A DNA stretch of 64,000 bases from CAVXFS01 sp963761115 (GCA_963761115.1 CAVXFS010000004.1:310001-374000), one strand, 5' to 3'; shown: positions 24,906 to 33,726, counted from the first letter of the stretch. The notes: a model not told the origin generated them from the sequence alone. Numbers and translations: made by a program.

Positions 24906-25409
24906 ATGAACACCACAACGATTCCCGCCGGTTTCCGCCGTGTCTCCCGGCACGACGGTATCTTCCAGGAGCGCGTGCACGATGCCTACAAGGCCAAAGG
25001 CAAGTTGCCGGAACCGACCGTGTGTCCGCAATGCGGCGCGGTATTTCATGCGGGACGCTGGCAGTGGGGCAAGATGCCGGAGGACGCTCACAGGGAAATG
25101 TGCCCTGCCTGTCATCGCATACACGACCGATTTCCGGCAGGGTTCCTTACCTTGCAGGGCGGGTTCTATTCTGCCCATCGCGATGAAGTGATGCATCTTG
25201 TGCACAACCATGAAAAACAGGAGCGGCTGGAACATCCGCTGAACCGCATCATGGCTGTGGAAGAACAGGATGGTACAACGCTGGTGACCACCACCGATAT
25301 CCATCTCGCCCGAGGCATCGGCGAAGCCCTGCATCATGCCTATCAGGGAGAACTCGAATATCACTACAACCCGGAGCAGAATCTGTTGCGCGTGAATTGG
25401 ATGCGCTGA
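24906..25409 (+). CDS. BCAM0308-family zinc-ribbon protein
   Basis: A 167-residue soluble protein with a very good ribosome-binding site (GAGGAGGAAAATAAA before ATG). A four-Cys zinc ribbon is seen: PTVCPQCGAVFHAGRW and EMCPACHRIHDRFPAGFLTL. The C-terminal half (NRIMAVEEQDGTTLVTTTDI, HLARGIGEALHHAYQGELEY) matches the family usually called BCAM0308, found in many Betaproteobacteria. Its role is unknown; the ribbon plus a basic C-terminus suggests nucleic-acid or ribosome contact. It often accompanies stress genes, which agrees with the nitroreductase before it. Confidence 0.85.
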   Translation: MNTTTIPAGFRRVSRHDGIFQERVHDAYKAKGKLPEPTVCPQCGAVFHAGRWQWGKMPEDAHREMCPACHRIHDRFPAGFLTLQGGFYSAHRDEVMHLVHNHEKQERLEHPLNRIMAVEEQDGTTLVTTTDIHLARGIGEALHHAYQGELEYHYNPEQNLLRVNWMR

Positions 25410-25517
25410 GGAGTATTCGCGATGGGTAGCATTGGATACAGAAGGTTCGCGGCCGGATTTGCCGTGACCTGTTTGTTTGCCTGGTAGCAACCCAGGCTTA
25501 ATTTCAGGAGAGACATC

Positions 25518-26225
25518 ATGAAAACAATTAAAACGCTTCTTGGCCTGTCAGGTGCCTGCCTGCTGGTCATTACAATCGGAACAGCTTCAGCAGGAATTTT
25601 TCCGGAAAAAGACGGTTATCTGATAGACCCGGTCGGCAACTTTGTGCGTAATGGTACGGACGGTTGCTGGCGTACGATCCATTGGACGCCGGAGACAGCC
25701 TTTGAGGAATGCGATCCCGGTCTGGCGAAAAAGGAAGCACAGGCAGTAGCCATGCCGGTTCCTCCGCCCCCACCCCCCGTTGTGGAACGCAAACCCGAGC
25801 CGCCAGTCATACCGGCGAAACCCGCCATGCAAGTCAGCTTTACCACCGAGGCACTGTTCGATTTCGACATGGCAGTGCTCAAGCCGTCTGGCCGGCAAGC
25901 ACTGGACGAACAGATCGTCATGGGCATGAGATCGCATCCCGAAGTGGAACTGCTGATCGTCACTGGCCACGCCGATCGTATCGGGACGGATGAATACAAC
26001 ATGCGATTGTCGGAGCGTCGTGCCAATGCAGTCAGGAATTATCTGATTCAGCAGGGAGTGGCAGCTGGGATCATCAAGGTCGTGGCCAAGGGTGAATCCG
26101 AACCCGACCCGGAAGCCAACACCAGGGAAACTTGCAGGGGTCTGGATCGGAGCAGGCTTATTGCATGCCTGCAACCGGATCGCCGGGTCACTGTCCAATC
26201 GCAATGGAGTGGTATGGGCAAATAA
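25518..26225 (+). CDS. OmpA-family outer-membrane/peptidoglycan-associated protein
   Basis: 235 residues with signal peptide TIKTLLGLSGACLLVITIGT ending ASA-GI. A short domain GYLIDPVGNFVRNGTDGCWR with two Cys (one in TAFEECDPGL), then a proline spacer (PVPPPPPPVVERKPEPPVIP), leads to a C-terminal OmpA domain: ALFDFDMAVLKPSGRQALDE, VTGHADRIGTDEYNMRLSER and RRANAVRNYLIQQGV. The last one binds diaminopimelate in peptidoglycan. There is no N-terminal eight-stranded barrel, so it is more likely a periplasmic or lipid-free anchor than a porin. AGGAGAGACATC precedes the ATG. Confidence 0.92.
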   Translation: MKTIKTLLGLSGACLLVITIGTASAGIFPEKDGYLIDPVGNFVRNGTDGCWRTIHWTPETAFEECDPGLAKKEAQAVAMPVPPPPPPVVERKPEPPVIPAKPAMQVSFTTEALFDFDMAVLKPSGRQALDEQIVMGMRSHPEVELLIVTGHADRIGTDEYNMRLSERRANAVRNYLIQQGVAAGIIKVVAKGESEPDPEANTRETCRGLDRSRLIACLQPDRRVTVQSQWSGMGK

Positions 26226-26413
26226 TATCGGGTTGCAGAACGGGGTTGCTTAAAAGTGCAATCACGCGTTCCCGATTGCGAACCAGCATGCACGGCACTT
26301 CGACCAGAGGGGTGATTCCCCTCGGGATGAGTGCTGGACGTAAAGTCGTGGCGACACAAGGATTCCTGCATGCAGGGCGGTTACAGACAGATTTCTGAAA
26401 CTGGACGATACGA

Positions 26414-27736
26414 ATGCGAGGCGCGAGCATGGGGCAAGAACAGACGGAGCCACCGAGTCGACTCACGGGCGGCGCAACCGGATACCGGATGAGGGAGAAG
26501 CAATTGCGTCCGGTTTCCGGCAACAAGGTTTTCGCTGCGGACAGACTGCTGCTGAATAGGCTGCTGCGTGCGATCGGCAACCCGGTACTGCAGATCGAAC
26601 TGTGGGATGGACGGGATGCAACGGATCGGGTGGAGCATGCGGCGGCGCGGGTCGTCATCCGCGATCGCGGCGCTCTGATCAAACTGGTCGGCAATCCGGA
26701 GCTTAACTTCGGCGAGATGTATGCGTCGCAGCGCATAGATATCCAGGGAAACCTGCTGGATTTTCTCGAGACGGTCTATCGCACCTGGCCGTGGCCCGGC
26801 CAGGGCAAGAACGGGAAAATATGGCTGTCGCCGTTTAATGACATGCAGCGCAACAACATTCCGAGGGCGCGCCGCAACATCCAGCATCATTACGACATCG
26901 GCAATGATTTCTACCGGCTCTGGCTGGATGAAAAGATGATTTATACCTGTGCTTATTTCCCCGGCCCGGACATGACCCTTGAAGACGCCCAGTTGGCAAA
27001 GATGGATCATGTATGCCGGAAACTTCGGCTGCAGAAGGGCGAGAAGGTGGTGGAAGCAGGTTGCGGCTGGGGCGCATTGTCGTTGCACATGGCCAGGCAC
27101 TATGGCGTGACGGTGCAAGCCTGCAACATATCGAAGGAGCAGGTCGCCTTCGCCCGGCAACGTGCCCGCGACGAGGGACTGGACGGCCAGGTCGAGTTCA
27201 TCGAGGACGATTACCGCAATTTGAGCGGCGAATTCGACGCCTTCGTTTCCGTCGGCATGCTCGAGCACGTGGGCATGAACCACTACCAAGAGCTGGGGTC
27301 GGTCATCGATCGCTGCCTTGGGGAATACGGACGCGGCCTGATCCACAGCATCGGCCTGAACTATCCGCGGCCGATGGACTCATGGACCGAGCGCCATATT
27401 TTTCCGGGTGCGTCGCCGCCCAGCCTGGCGCAAATGATGCAGATCTTCGAGCCATACGATTTTTCCGTGCTCGATGTGGAAAACCTGCGGCTGCATTACG
27501 CCATGACGCTGCAGCACTGGTTGCAGCGCTATGAGGATAACGCCGATCTCGTGACGGAAATGTTCGACCCGGAATTTTTTCGCGCATGGCGCCTGTACCT
27601 CGCCGGATCGCTGATGGCATTCAGGAGCGGAAGCATGCAACTGTTCCAGGCGACCTTTGCCCGCGCAGGCAATAACCGGATCCCATGGTCTCGGCACTAC
27701 CTCTACACCTCCGGAGCGCATGATGGAAACGTGTGA
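26414..27736 (+). CDS. cfa: Cyclopropane-fatty-acyl-phospholipid synthase
   Basis: A 440-residue SAM enzyme that adds a methylene bridge to cis double bonds of membrane phospholipids. The N-terminal lipid-binding domain covers about 30-140. The SAM domain has HHYDIGNDFYRLWLDEKMIY, VVEAGCGWGALSLHMARHYG and SVGMLEHVGMNHY. Residues matching the E. coli bicarbonate/active-site set are present: Cys in YTCAYF, Glu in MLEHVG, His in LIHSIGLN and Tyr in LRLHYAMTLQHW. The start is ATG 26414 or 26429. It overlaps the flavoprotein gene by 14 bp, so both act in one lipid-modification unit with the cytochrome c that follows. Confidence 0.92.
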   Translation: MRGASMGQEQTEPPSRLTGGATGYRMREKQLRPVSGNKVFAADRLLLNRLLRAIGNPVLQIELWDGRDATDRVEHAAARVVIRDRGALIKLVGNPELNFGEMYASQRIDIQGNLLDFLETVYRTWPWPGQGKNGKIWLSPFNDMQRNNIPRARRNIQHHYDIGNDFYRLWLDEKMIYTCAYFPGPDMTLEDAQLAKMDHVCRKLRLQKGEKVVEAGCGWGALSLHMARHYGVTVQACNISKEQVAFARQRARDEGLDGQVEFIEDDYRNLSGEFDAFVSVGMLEHVGMNHYQELGSVIDRCLGEYGRGLIHSIGLNYPRPMDSWTERHIFPGASPPSLAQMMQIFEPYDFSVLDVENLRLHYAMTLQHWLQRYEDNADLVTEMFDPEFFRAWRLYLAGSLMAFRSGSMQLFQATFARAGNNRIPWSRHYLYTSGAHDGNV

Positions 27737-28850
27737 CGCATTGATCGTCGGCGGTGGCCCGGCTGGATCGAGCTGCGCGTGGAGTCTGTACCGGCAGGGT
27801 CTGGATGTGGTGGTGATGGACAAGGCGGAGTTCCCGCGCGACAAGGTCTGCGCCGGCTGGATCACGCCTGCGGTGGTCGAAGCGCTGCAACTGGATACCG
27901 ATGCATATGCCGGCGAGCGGGTGCTGCAGCCGATCACGGCCTTCCGCACCGGCCTGATAGACGGCCGCGAGCTGGAGACCCGTTATCCCGACACCGTAAG
28001 CTACGGCATACGCCGGCGCGAATTCGACGATTACCTGCTGCAGCGTTCGGGTGCGCGCCTGCTGCCCGGACAGCCGCTTGAATCCATGGAACGGCGCGGC
28101 AGCCAATGGCTGGTCAATGGTGCCATGTCGACATCGCTGGTCGTCGGCGCGGGCGGACATTTCTGCCCGGTCGCCCGTTTCCTCGGGGCAAAGCTGGGCG
28201 CCGGCGAACCCGCAGTGGCGGCAAAGGAGATCGAATTCGAGATGGACCAGCGGCAGCGCGAAGATTGCCGGGTGCGGGCGCACATGCCGGAACTTTATTT
28301 TTGCCGCGACCTCAAGGGTTACGGCTGGTGCTTCCGCAAGGGCAATTACCTGAACATCGGGCTGGGCCGCGAGGGCAGCCATGGCCTCAAGGAACATCTC
28401 GAGCATTTCTGTGATTTCCTCAAGCAGCGCGGCAGGATCCCGCAGGACATCCCGGACCGGTTCCACGGCCATGCCTACCTGCTGCATGGTCATGCACCGC
28501 GCAAACTGCTCGACGACGGCGTGCTGCTGGTCGGTGATGCGGCGGGACTGGCCTATCCGCAGAGCGGTGAAGGCATCCGCCCTGCAATCGAGTCCGGCCT
28601 GCTGGCTGCAGCAGCCATCGTCGAAGCAAAAGGAGATTACCGCGGCCAGGCACTTGCGTCTTACGCGGAGCGCCTGCATGCGCGCCTGGGGCTGGCACAG
28701 GCTGGTGGCGGTCTGGTGCCGGAAAGCGTACGTGACTTTCTGGCCGCAACGTTGGCAGCCCCCTTGATGGACAGCCGCTGGTTTACCCGCCATGTCGTGC
28801 TGGATCGCTGGTTCCTTCACGCTGACCAGGCAGCCATGCAGGCTGGTTGA
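27723..28850 (+). CDS. FAD-dependent oxidoreductase, geranylgeranyl-reductase-like
   Basis: A 375-residue flavoprotein. The FAD site is DALIVGGGPAGSSCAWSLYR with the acidic residue in VVVMDKAEFPRDKVCAGWIT, the second FAD motif is DGVLLVGDAAGLAYPQSGEG, and the middle domain has GYGWCFRKGNYLNIGLGREG. This is the reductase type that saturates C=C bonds of isoprenoid or lipid chains. ATG 27723 (the second of two ATGs) is chosen because GGAG lies 6 bases upstream; the gene overlaps cfa. Its substrate is probably a lipid related to the Cfa product, but that is inference from coupling. Confidence 0.85.
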   Translation: METCDALIVGGGPAGSSCAWSLYRQGLDVVVMDKAEFPRDKVCAGWITPAVVEALQLDTDAYAGERVLQPITAFRTGLIDGRELETRYPDTVSYGIRRREFDDYLLQRSGARLLPGQPLESMERRGSQWLVNGAMSTSLVVGAGGHFCPVARFLGAKLGAGEPAVAAKEIEFEMDQRQREDCRVRAHMPELYFCRDLKGYGWCFRKGNYLNIGLGREGSHGLKEHLEHFCDFLKQRGRIPQDIPDRFHGHAYLLHGHAPRKLLDDGVLLVGDAAGLAYPQSGEGIRPAIESGLLAAAAIVEAKGDYRGQALASYAERLHARLGLAQAGGGLVPESVRDFLAATLAAPLMDSRWFTRHVVLDRWFLHADQAAMQAG

Positions 28851-28868
28851 GGACAAGGAGAAAATATC

Positions 28869-29183
28869 ATGGTACGGCTCACACCGATTATTGCCTGCTG
28901 CCTGTTCTGGGGCATGCCTGCAATGGCCCATGCCGAGGCGGGCGAAAGCGGGACACGGGGCGCGCTGCTGTATGCAACTTATTGCAACGCATGCCACACC
29001 TCGAAAATCCACTGGCGCGAGCAAAAGGCGGCGACCGATATGGATAGCCTCTATACCGAGGTGCGCCGCTGGCAGGACAACATCGGGCAGGAATGGACCG
29101 ACGCGGAGATCGCCGATGTCGCGCGCTATCTAAATACTCGCTACTACCATTTTCCTGAACGATCGATCATCAATCACCGCTGA
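28869..29183 (+). CDS. Small periplasmic c-type cytochrome
   Basis: 104 residues with signal peptide MVRLTPIIACCLFWGMPAMA ending at HAEAG. One heme motif, LLYATYCNACHTSKIHW (CxxCH), is at about residues 39-43. A C-terminal helix DAEIADVARYLNTRYYHFP is typical of class I cytochromes. The sixth heme ligand is not obvious; the usual Met before the last helix is missing, though a Met lies in ATDMDSLY. It lies 18 bp behind the flavoprotein gene with GGACAAGGAGAAA upstream, so it belongs to the cfa operon and may exchange electrons with that reductase or with respiration. Confidence 0.88.
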   Translation: MVRLTPIIACCLFWGMPAMAHAEAGESGTRGALLYATYCNACHTSKIHWREQKAATDMDSLYTEVRRWQDNIGQEWTDAEIADVARYLNTRYYHFPERSIINHR

Positions 29184-29203
29184 CAAACCTGGAACTTGAG
29201 TCG

Positions 29204-29317
29204 TCATTCCTGAAGGAGTGATATTTTCGTCTCATGATGCGAATATAACCACAAAGCCGCCGTAAATGTGATCAGCAACACGCCCGTCACGATAAGGAAT
29301 CTGGTGCTAAGTTTCAT
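29204..29317 (-). CDS. Very short membrane-anchor reading frame (37 aa), possible sensor remnant
   Basis: The ATG at 29317 has GGAG just upstream. The product MKLSTRFLIVTGVLLITFTA continues as one helix and stops after HHETKISLLQE. It looks like the first helix of a sensor kinase or GGDEF-type membrane protein whose remainder is absent. It lies on the strand opposite the two neighbouring genes in a 350-bp gap. Either a small protein or a truncated remnant; nothing else in the gap is convincing. Confidence 0.35.
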   Translation of the reverse strand: MKLSTRFLIVTGVLLITFTAALWLYSHHETKISLLQE

Positions 29318-29535
29318 AACTCCGTTCACTACATTGCCGTACTGATACGAGCAATCTGGATTTTCAGCCGGTTTGGTCCTGTCAGGCGGGCGAAAACATA
29401 GACAACGGAGACCGTTTGCAAGCGCAGAAATTTAATGGCATTCAACATATAATGTGCTCAAGGCTGCCGGAGCCGGAATAATTATTCTGAACGTATATTC
29501 CAAGCGGTTGAGCATTTGCCAAGAGGTTTCTGGAT

Positions 29536-30396
29536 ATGGGGAATACGGTAGTCAAACTGGATGGAATGCTGCAAGGCTTCTCGAGCCTGAAGATCAGGCT
29601 GGTCACACTGGCCATGATTACTGTCATCGCGCTGGTAGACCTGGTGTCCGGAAACGAAATCAGTATTTCCATATTCTTTCTGCTGCCCGTAGCAATTTCA
29701 ACCTGGTACTGCAACCGTAGAACCGGGATCGCATTCGCCATCTTCTCGGCAATCCTCTGGTTTATGATCGATTATTCCGAGCGTAAATATGCAAATCCGA
29801 TAGCGCCCTACTGGAATGCGACTGCCCGGCTGGGGTTCTTTCTGGTCACCGAGGAATTGCTGACCCAATTGAAGATGCATCTGGGCAATGAACAAATGCT
29901 TGCGCGTACCGATGCGCTGACTGGCTTGCTTAACGTGCGCGGATTCACCGAGCAGGCAGGGATACTGTTCGGCCTGGCTGCCCGCCATGAAAGGCCGATG
30001 GTCCTGGCCTATATCGACCTCGATAACTTCAAGAAAGTGAATGATGAACTGGGGCACAGCGAGGGCGACAAGGTGCTGCGGTTTGTCAGCGATAAAATCT
30101 CAACTTCGTTGCGCGGGACCGATGTGGCGGGACGCCTGGGTGGGGATGAATTTGCCATCGTATTGCCCGAGTCGGATGAGGCGGGGGCAAGGTCGGTGCT
30201 CGACACGCTCAGGAGTGCCCTGTTGCAGGAAGCGCAGGCTCACGGTTGGCCGATAAGTTTCAGTATCGGGGTGGTTTCTTTCGATCCGCCCTCATCCGGC
30301 CTCGATGAAGCGATCAAGGTCGCGGACTCCCTGATGTATCAGGTCAAGGAGAGCGGAAAGAACAACATCATCTTCCGGCACCATCGGGCAAAGTGA
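29536..30396 (+). CDS. Membrane-bound diguanylate cyclase (GGDEF)
   Basis: 286 residues. Three to four hydrophobic segments (LVTLAMITVIALVDLVSG, ISIFFLLPVAISTWYC, GIAFAIFSAILWFMI) form a small N-terminal membrane sensor. A GGDEF domain covers about 115-285, with DALTGLLNVRGFTEQ, YIDLDNFKKVNDELGHSEGD and the intact signature RLGGDEFAIVLPES. It should make c-di-GMP from two GTP. No RxxD inhibitory site is seen five residues before GGDEF. It is a single gene, 98 bp upstream of the cytochrome b561 gene. Confidence 0.93.
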   Translation: MGNTVVKLDGMLQGFSSLKIRLVTLAMITVIALVDLVSGNEISISIFFLLPVAISTWYCNRRTGIAFAIFSAILWFMIDYSERKYANPIAPYWNATARLGFFLVTEELLTQLKMHLGNEQMLARTDALTGLLNVRGFTEQAGILFGLAARHERPMVLAYIDLDNFKKVNDELGHSEGDKVLRFVSDKISTSLRGTDVAGRLGGDEFAIVLPESDEAGARSVLDTLRSALLQEAQAHGWPISFSIGVVSFDPPSSGLDEAIKVADSLMYQVKESGKNNIIFRHHRAK

Positions 30397-30493
30397 TCCA
30401 TATTCCCCGGCCGTAAGGAACCTGATGCAGGGACATTGCCTCATTGGGATAAAATAACGAGTTGTTCGATTCGATCAGGGGCCGGGTTCTGAC

Positions 30494-31039
30494 ATGCTGA
30501 GAAATTCAAATATTCGCTATGGCGCCATTGCACGCCTGCTGCATTGGAGTATAGCCGTGATCATCATTACCGGGTTGGCCGGCGTCGAACTGCACGATCT
30601 GTTTCCCAAAGGCAGCGACCTGCGCAGCGCGATGATGAGCATTCACTTCCAGGCAGGGCTGCTGGTGCTGGCGCTGATCTGGCTGCGACTCGCTGTGGCA
30701 ACCTTCAACATGACCCCGCTGATCCGGCCAGTCCCGCCGCTTTGGCAGCAGATGAGTGCGAGACTGGTGCATATCTGCTTCTATGTCGCAATGATCGTGC
30801 AGCCTGTTCTGGGCGTCCTGATGCAGCAGGCAGGCGACCGGCCGTTGACGCTGCTGGGGATGCCGCTGCCGGTATTCATCGGTGTGGACAAGGACTATTC
30901 CAAGTGGTTAAGGGGAGTGCACGGAACCATCGGCAACATCGTGATCGCCCTGATCGTGTTCCATATCGCCGCAGCCTTGTGGCATCACTTCAAGCAGCAC
31001 GACAACACGCTGCTGCGCATGTTGCCGCCGCGCGATTGA
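30494..31039 (+). CDS. Cytochrome b561 family protein (CybB-like)
   Basis: A 181-residue inner-membrane di-heme protein with four helices. The expected heme histidines are present in RLLHWSIAVIIITGLAG, MMSIHFQAGLLVLALIWLRL, LVHICFYVAMIVQPVLG and VHGTIGNIVIALIVFHIAAA. CybB oxidises superoxide or passes electrons between quinol and periplasmic partners. The last residues WHHFKQHDNTLLRMLP are the usual cytoplasmic tail. It converges with the GIDE-like gene on the other strand. Confidence 0.92.
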   Translation: MLRNSNIRYGAIARLLHWSIAVIIITGLAGVELHDLFPKGSDLRSAMMSIHFQAGLLVLALIWLRLAVATFNMTPLIRPVPPLWQQMSARLVHICFYVAMIVQPVLGVLMQQAGDRPLTLLGMPLPVFIGVDKDYSKWLRGVHGTIGNIVIALIVFHIAAALWHHFKQHDNTLLRMLPPRD

Positions 31040-31058
31040 AGGTCATCAACCTACGATG

Positions 31059-31970
31059 TCAGGCGGGAAACATTTCCGCATTGTTCATCAACCATGACAA
31101 GGCGCTCAACGCACCGAAGAAGATGATCAGGTGTACCCAGGCCCAGAACCAGTATCTGCGTTCGAGCTTGTCTTGTGACATGTTGCTGATCAGGAACAAG
31201 CGTCCGTTGCTCGGCTGTCTCAGGTAGTTGGTATCGGGCTGCGCTCGCTCGACGGCCATGCGCTTGGCAGCCTCGCGCCTGGCCTGCTGGCGCGCCAGCA
31301 TCCATTCCTGCATGTCGATCTGGCCGTCGTTGTCGAGGTCGAAGCGCCGGCGCAGGTCGGGCATGTTCTGTTTCCATTCCGCCAGCACGGCATTCATTTC
31401 TGCATTGCCGTCCAGCTCCACGCTGCTGCCGCCAAGGGTGTGGAACTGGCCGATGGCGTAGAGCATATCGATGCTCAGCAATTTCCATTCGGTATAGCGG
31501 AATTCGCCCTGCCGCCAGGTGTCCTTGTGCATGGTAAGGATCTCCGCACCGGACGGATCCACCACGCAGCGGCCCGAGCCGTCGTCCAGCATGAACGGTT
31601 CGCTGGTTTCGCCGCTGTCCTCGACAAACCATTCGTCATGGCTGTTCTTGCGCTCGATGCGGTAGCGGTACCAAAGGCAGGGCAGCAGTGTCAACTTGCT
31701 GAGCAACGGCGGGTCGTTCAGCGGCTTGCCGCGTCCGACCAGTTCCACATAGCCCTGGGCTGCGGAGGCGACGCGTGAGGTGGGGGTGTCTCGCACCAGG
31801 CGCAAGCGGCGCAACGCCGAGGCCCAGGCGAACAGGCTGATGAATGTCATCGTGCCGAGCACGCTCAGCCATCCCGTGCGCGAGCCCACTTGCAGGCCGA
31901 TGATCAGCAGCAGGACCTGCGCGCCGGAGGTGACGAGGTTGGCGTATTCGCGCCGCAGGGTTGTCAGCAT
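31059..31970 (-). CDS. GIDE-domain membrane protein with an EF-hand
   Basis: A 303-residue protein. Two N-terminal helices (about 15-50) and one near the C-terminus (YWFWAWVHLIIFFGALSALS) flank a soluble region. That region opens with a GIDE-like beta domain, AQGYVELVGRGKPLNDPPLL then WYRYRIERK, related to eukaryotic MUL1/GIDE E3 ligases but without a RING. Within residues about 200-230, FDLDNDGQIDMQEWMLA is a good EF-hand calcium loop. It lies 21 bp downstream of lemA on the same strand, a common LemA/GIDE pairing in bacteria. The function of this pair is unknown; envelope maintenance is often suggested. Confidence 0.82.
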   Translation of the reverse strand: MLTTLRREYANLVTSGAQVLLLIIGLQVGSRTGWLSVLGTMTFISLFAWASALRRLRLVRDTPTSRVASAAQGYVELVGRGKPLNDPPLLSKLTLLPCLWYRYRIERKNSHDEWFVEDSGETSEPFMLDDGSGRCVVDPSGAEILTMHKDTWRQGEFRYTEWKLLSIDMLYAIGQFHTLGGSSVELDGNAEMNAVLAEWKQNMPDLRRRFDLDNDGQIDMQEWMLARQQARREAAKRMAVERAQPDTNYLRQPSNGRLFLISNMSQDKLERRYWFWAWVHLIIFFGALSALSWLMNNAEMFPA

Positions 31971-31991
31971 CGCGTTGCAGAATGAACGGCC

Positions 31992-32558
31992 TTAACTGAA
32001 CAGCGATTTCATGTCCACATCCTTTTTTTCCGAAGAGGAAAATTCCAACATCGGTTTGGCAGTGAAACTGAGCAGCTTGGCGACCAGGATGGCAGGGAAT
32101 TGCTCGATCGAGACATTATTGATGTTCACCGCATCGTTGTAGAACTCGCGGCGGTCGGCGATGCCGTTCTCCAGCCCGGTGATGCGGGTCTGCAATTGCA
32201 TGAAGTTTTCATTGGCCTTGAGTTCCGGGTAGGCTTCTGCCACCGCGAACAGGCCACCCAGGCTGGCGCGCATGGCGCCTTCGGCCATGCCCAGGGCAGG
32301 AATGTTCTGGCCTTCGCGCGCGCTCTGCACCTGCGCGCGCGCGGCGATCACGCGCTGCAGGGTCTCCTGCTCGAACTGCTTGTACTGTTTGCACACTTCG
32401 ACCAGTTTGGGCAACTCGTCGTGGCGCTGCTTGAGCAGCACGTCGATATTCGCCCATGCCTGGGCAACCGCGTTTTTCACCTGCACCAGGTTGTTGTACA
32501 GGCTGATGCCGTAGATCAGGACCACGATCACTATCCCGAGAAATATCAAACTGCTCAT
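31992..32558 (-). CDS. lemA: LemA family protein
   Basis: A 188-residue membrane-anchored helical protein. The N-terminal helix SSLIFLGIVIVVLIYGISLY is followed by the hallmark YNNLVQVKNAVAQAWANIDV and LLKQRHDELPKLVEVCKQYK, then ELKANENFMQLQTRITGLEN. The family name comes from a Listeria surface protein; most bacterial members have no proven role. It is the first gene of a two-gene unit with the GIDE-domain protein and ends in FSSSEKKDVDMKSLFS. Confidence 0.92.
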   Translation of the reverse strand: MSSLIFLGIVIVVLIYGISLYNNLVQVKNAVAQAWANIDVLLKQRHDELPKLVEVCKQYKQFEQETLQRVIAARAQVQSAREGQNIPALGMAEGAMRASLGGLFAVAEAYPELKANENFMQLQTRITGLENGIADRREFYNDAVNINNVSIEQFPAILVAKLLSFTAKPMLEFSSSEKKDVDMKSLFS

Positions 32559-32717
32559 AAGTATTCTCCGCGTGTCAGTGTACGTTAAGGAAGGCCGGGT
32601 ATCGTTGCTGCAGTCGTCATTATGATACCGCTATTCGAATTATGGACAGAACCGGGAAGAAATCAATATCATGTCCTCTGGCGCTGTCCGCCGGTCAATC
32701 ATAAAGTCGGAGCAAAC

Positions 32718-33170
32718 ATGGCAATACTGAAGCTGCTGCATATTCTTTCCATCGTGATCTGGGTCGGCGGGATGTTTTTCGCCTACATGGTGCTGCGGCC
32801 GAGCGCCGCCGCGATATTGCAACCCCCGGAGCGCCTGCAGCTTTGGGATGATGTGTTCAAGCGGTTTTTCAGGTGGGTATGGCTGACGGTGGCGCTGGTG
32901 CTGGGCAGCGGCTTGTTCATGATCATGCTGTATGGCGGCATGGCACTGGTGCCGCGGTACATTCACGTGATGCTGTTGCTGGGCATCGTGATGATACTGA
33001 TCTTCGCCTATGTGTTTTTTGTCTGCCACAGCAAGCTCAGCCGCACGGTAGCGGCACAGGAGTGGCAGAAAGCAGGGGCGATGCTGGCGAAGATACGCAA
33101 GCTGGTCGCGGTCAACCTGGCCATCGGCTTGCTGACCATCGCGGTGGCCATACTCGGCACCATGCTCTGA
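32718..33170 (+). CDS. CopD-like membrane protein
   Basis: 150 residues and four helices from the ATG at 32718 (CGGAGCAAAC upstream; the frame is open further back without a good start). It begins MAILKLLHILSIVIWVGGMF, with the conserved His and Trp of the CopD/DUF2269 group, followed by LVPRYIHVMLLLGIVMILIF. Relatives take part in copper or heme-linked membrane processes, but many are uncharacterised. It stands alone between lemA (divergent) and the periplasmic gene at 33.3 kb. Confidence 0.8.
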   Translation: MAILKLLHILSIVIWVGGMFFAYMVLRPSAAAILQPPERLQLWDDVFKRFFRWVWLTVALVLGSGLFMIMLYGGMALVPRYIHVMLLLGIVMILIFAYVFFVCHSKLSRTVAAQEWQKAGAMLAKIRKLVAVNLAIGLLTIAVAILGTML

Positions 33171-33339
33171 GGCCATGGCGCTCGGTCAAGGCTCAACACT
33201 GCAGCCCAACCTGCGGCTGCGGAAGGTGCGCCTGCCCTTGTGCGCTTCCACTCCGGATGCCACCAGCCTGGTGCAATGGGGAAGGTAGCCCGATCAGCTA
33301 TTTGATCGAAAAATGACCAGGCTACGCCTCATTCACGTT

Positions 33340-33726
33340 TCATTTGCCAAGCTGAACCCAGAAAATATTCAGGTTCTTCTTGCCTGGCATCAGGGGAACC
33401 TGAATGGTCACCGGGATTTTGCGCAGATAGGCTTCGCGCAAGGTAGTGATCATTTCCGCTGAGGAAGGTGCGTCTTCATGCAAACGCACCCCGTATATAT
33501 TGCCGGGTTGACTATCAAGCCCAAACAGCACCTCCGCATCCAGTCGATCGCCTGCCGGTCCGATCTCGAGCCCCTTCATCTGTGACCGGAAAAAAGTCAG
33601 CTTTCCGGAGACAGTGGCCGCATGGGAATGTTCCGTCAAGCTCGGTGGCGTATCGGCCAGTGCAAATGAACAAAAGAATAAAGTCCCCAATATGAAAAAT
33701 GTGTTGAATGTCAATTTATCAGGCAT
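33340..33726 (-). CDS. Exported hypothetical protein (128 aa)
   Basis: The start is the ATG at 33726, with AGGGAGAA upstream. The signal peptide is TFNTFFILGTLFFCSFALAD. The mature domain is small and mostly beta: HAATVSGKLTFFRSQMKGLE, GPAGDRLDAEVLFGLDSQPG and RKIPVTIQVPLMPGKKNLNI. No family is recognised. The repeated use of a valine-rich beta pattern suggests a periplasmic ligand- or metal-binding fold. The gap up to trxC holds a CGTAGGTTGG inverted repeat. Confidence 0.6.
   Translation of the reverse strand: MPDKLTFNTFFILGTLFFCSFALADTPPSLTEHSHAATVSGKLTFFRSQMKGLEIGPAGDRLDAEVLFGLDSQPGNIYGVRLHEDAPSSAEMITTLREAYLRKIPVTIQVPLMPGKKNLNIFWVQLGK

Noticed and set aside
25422..25487. 21-codon leader-like frame before the OmpA gene
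   Set aside because: A start and a hydrophobic end are present, but no ribosome-binding site or attenuator structure was seen; too short to support.
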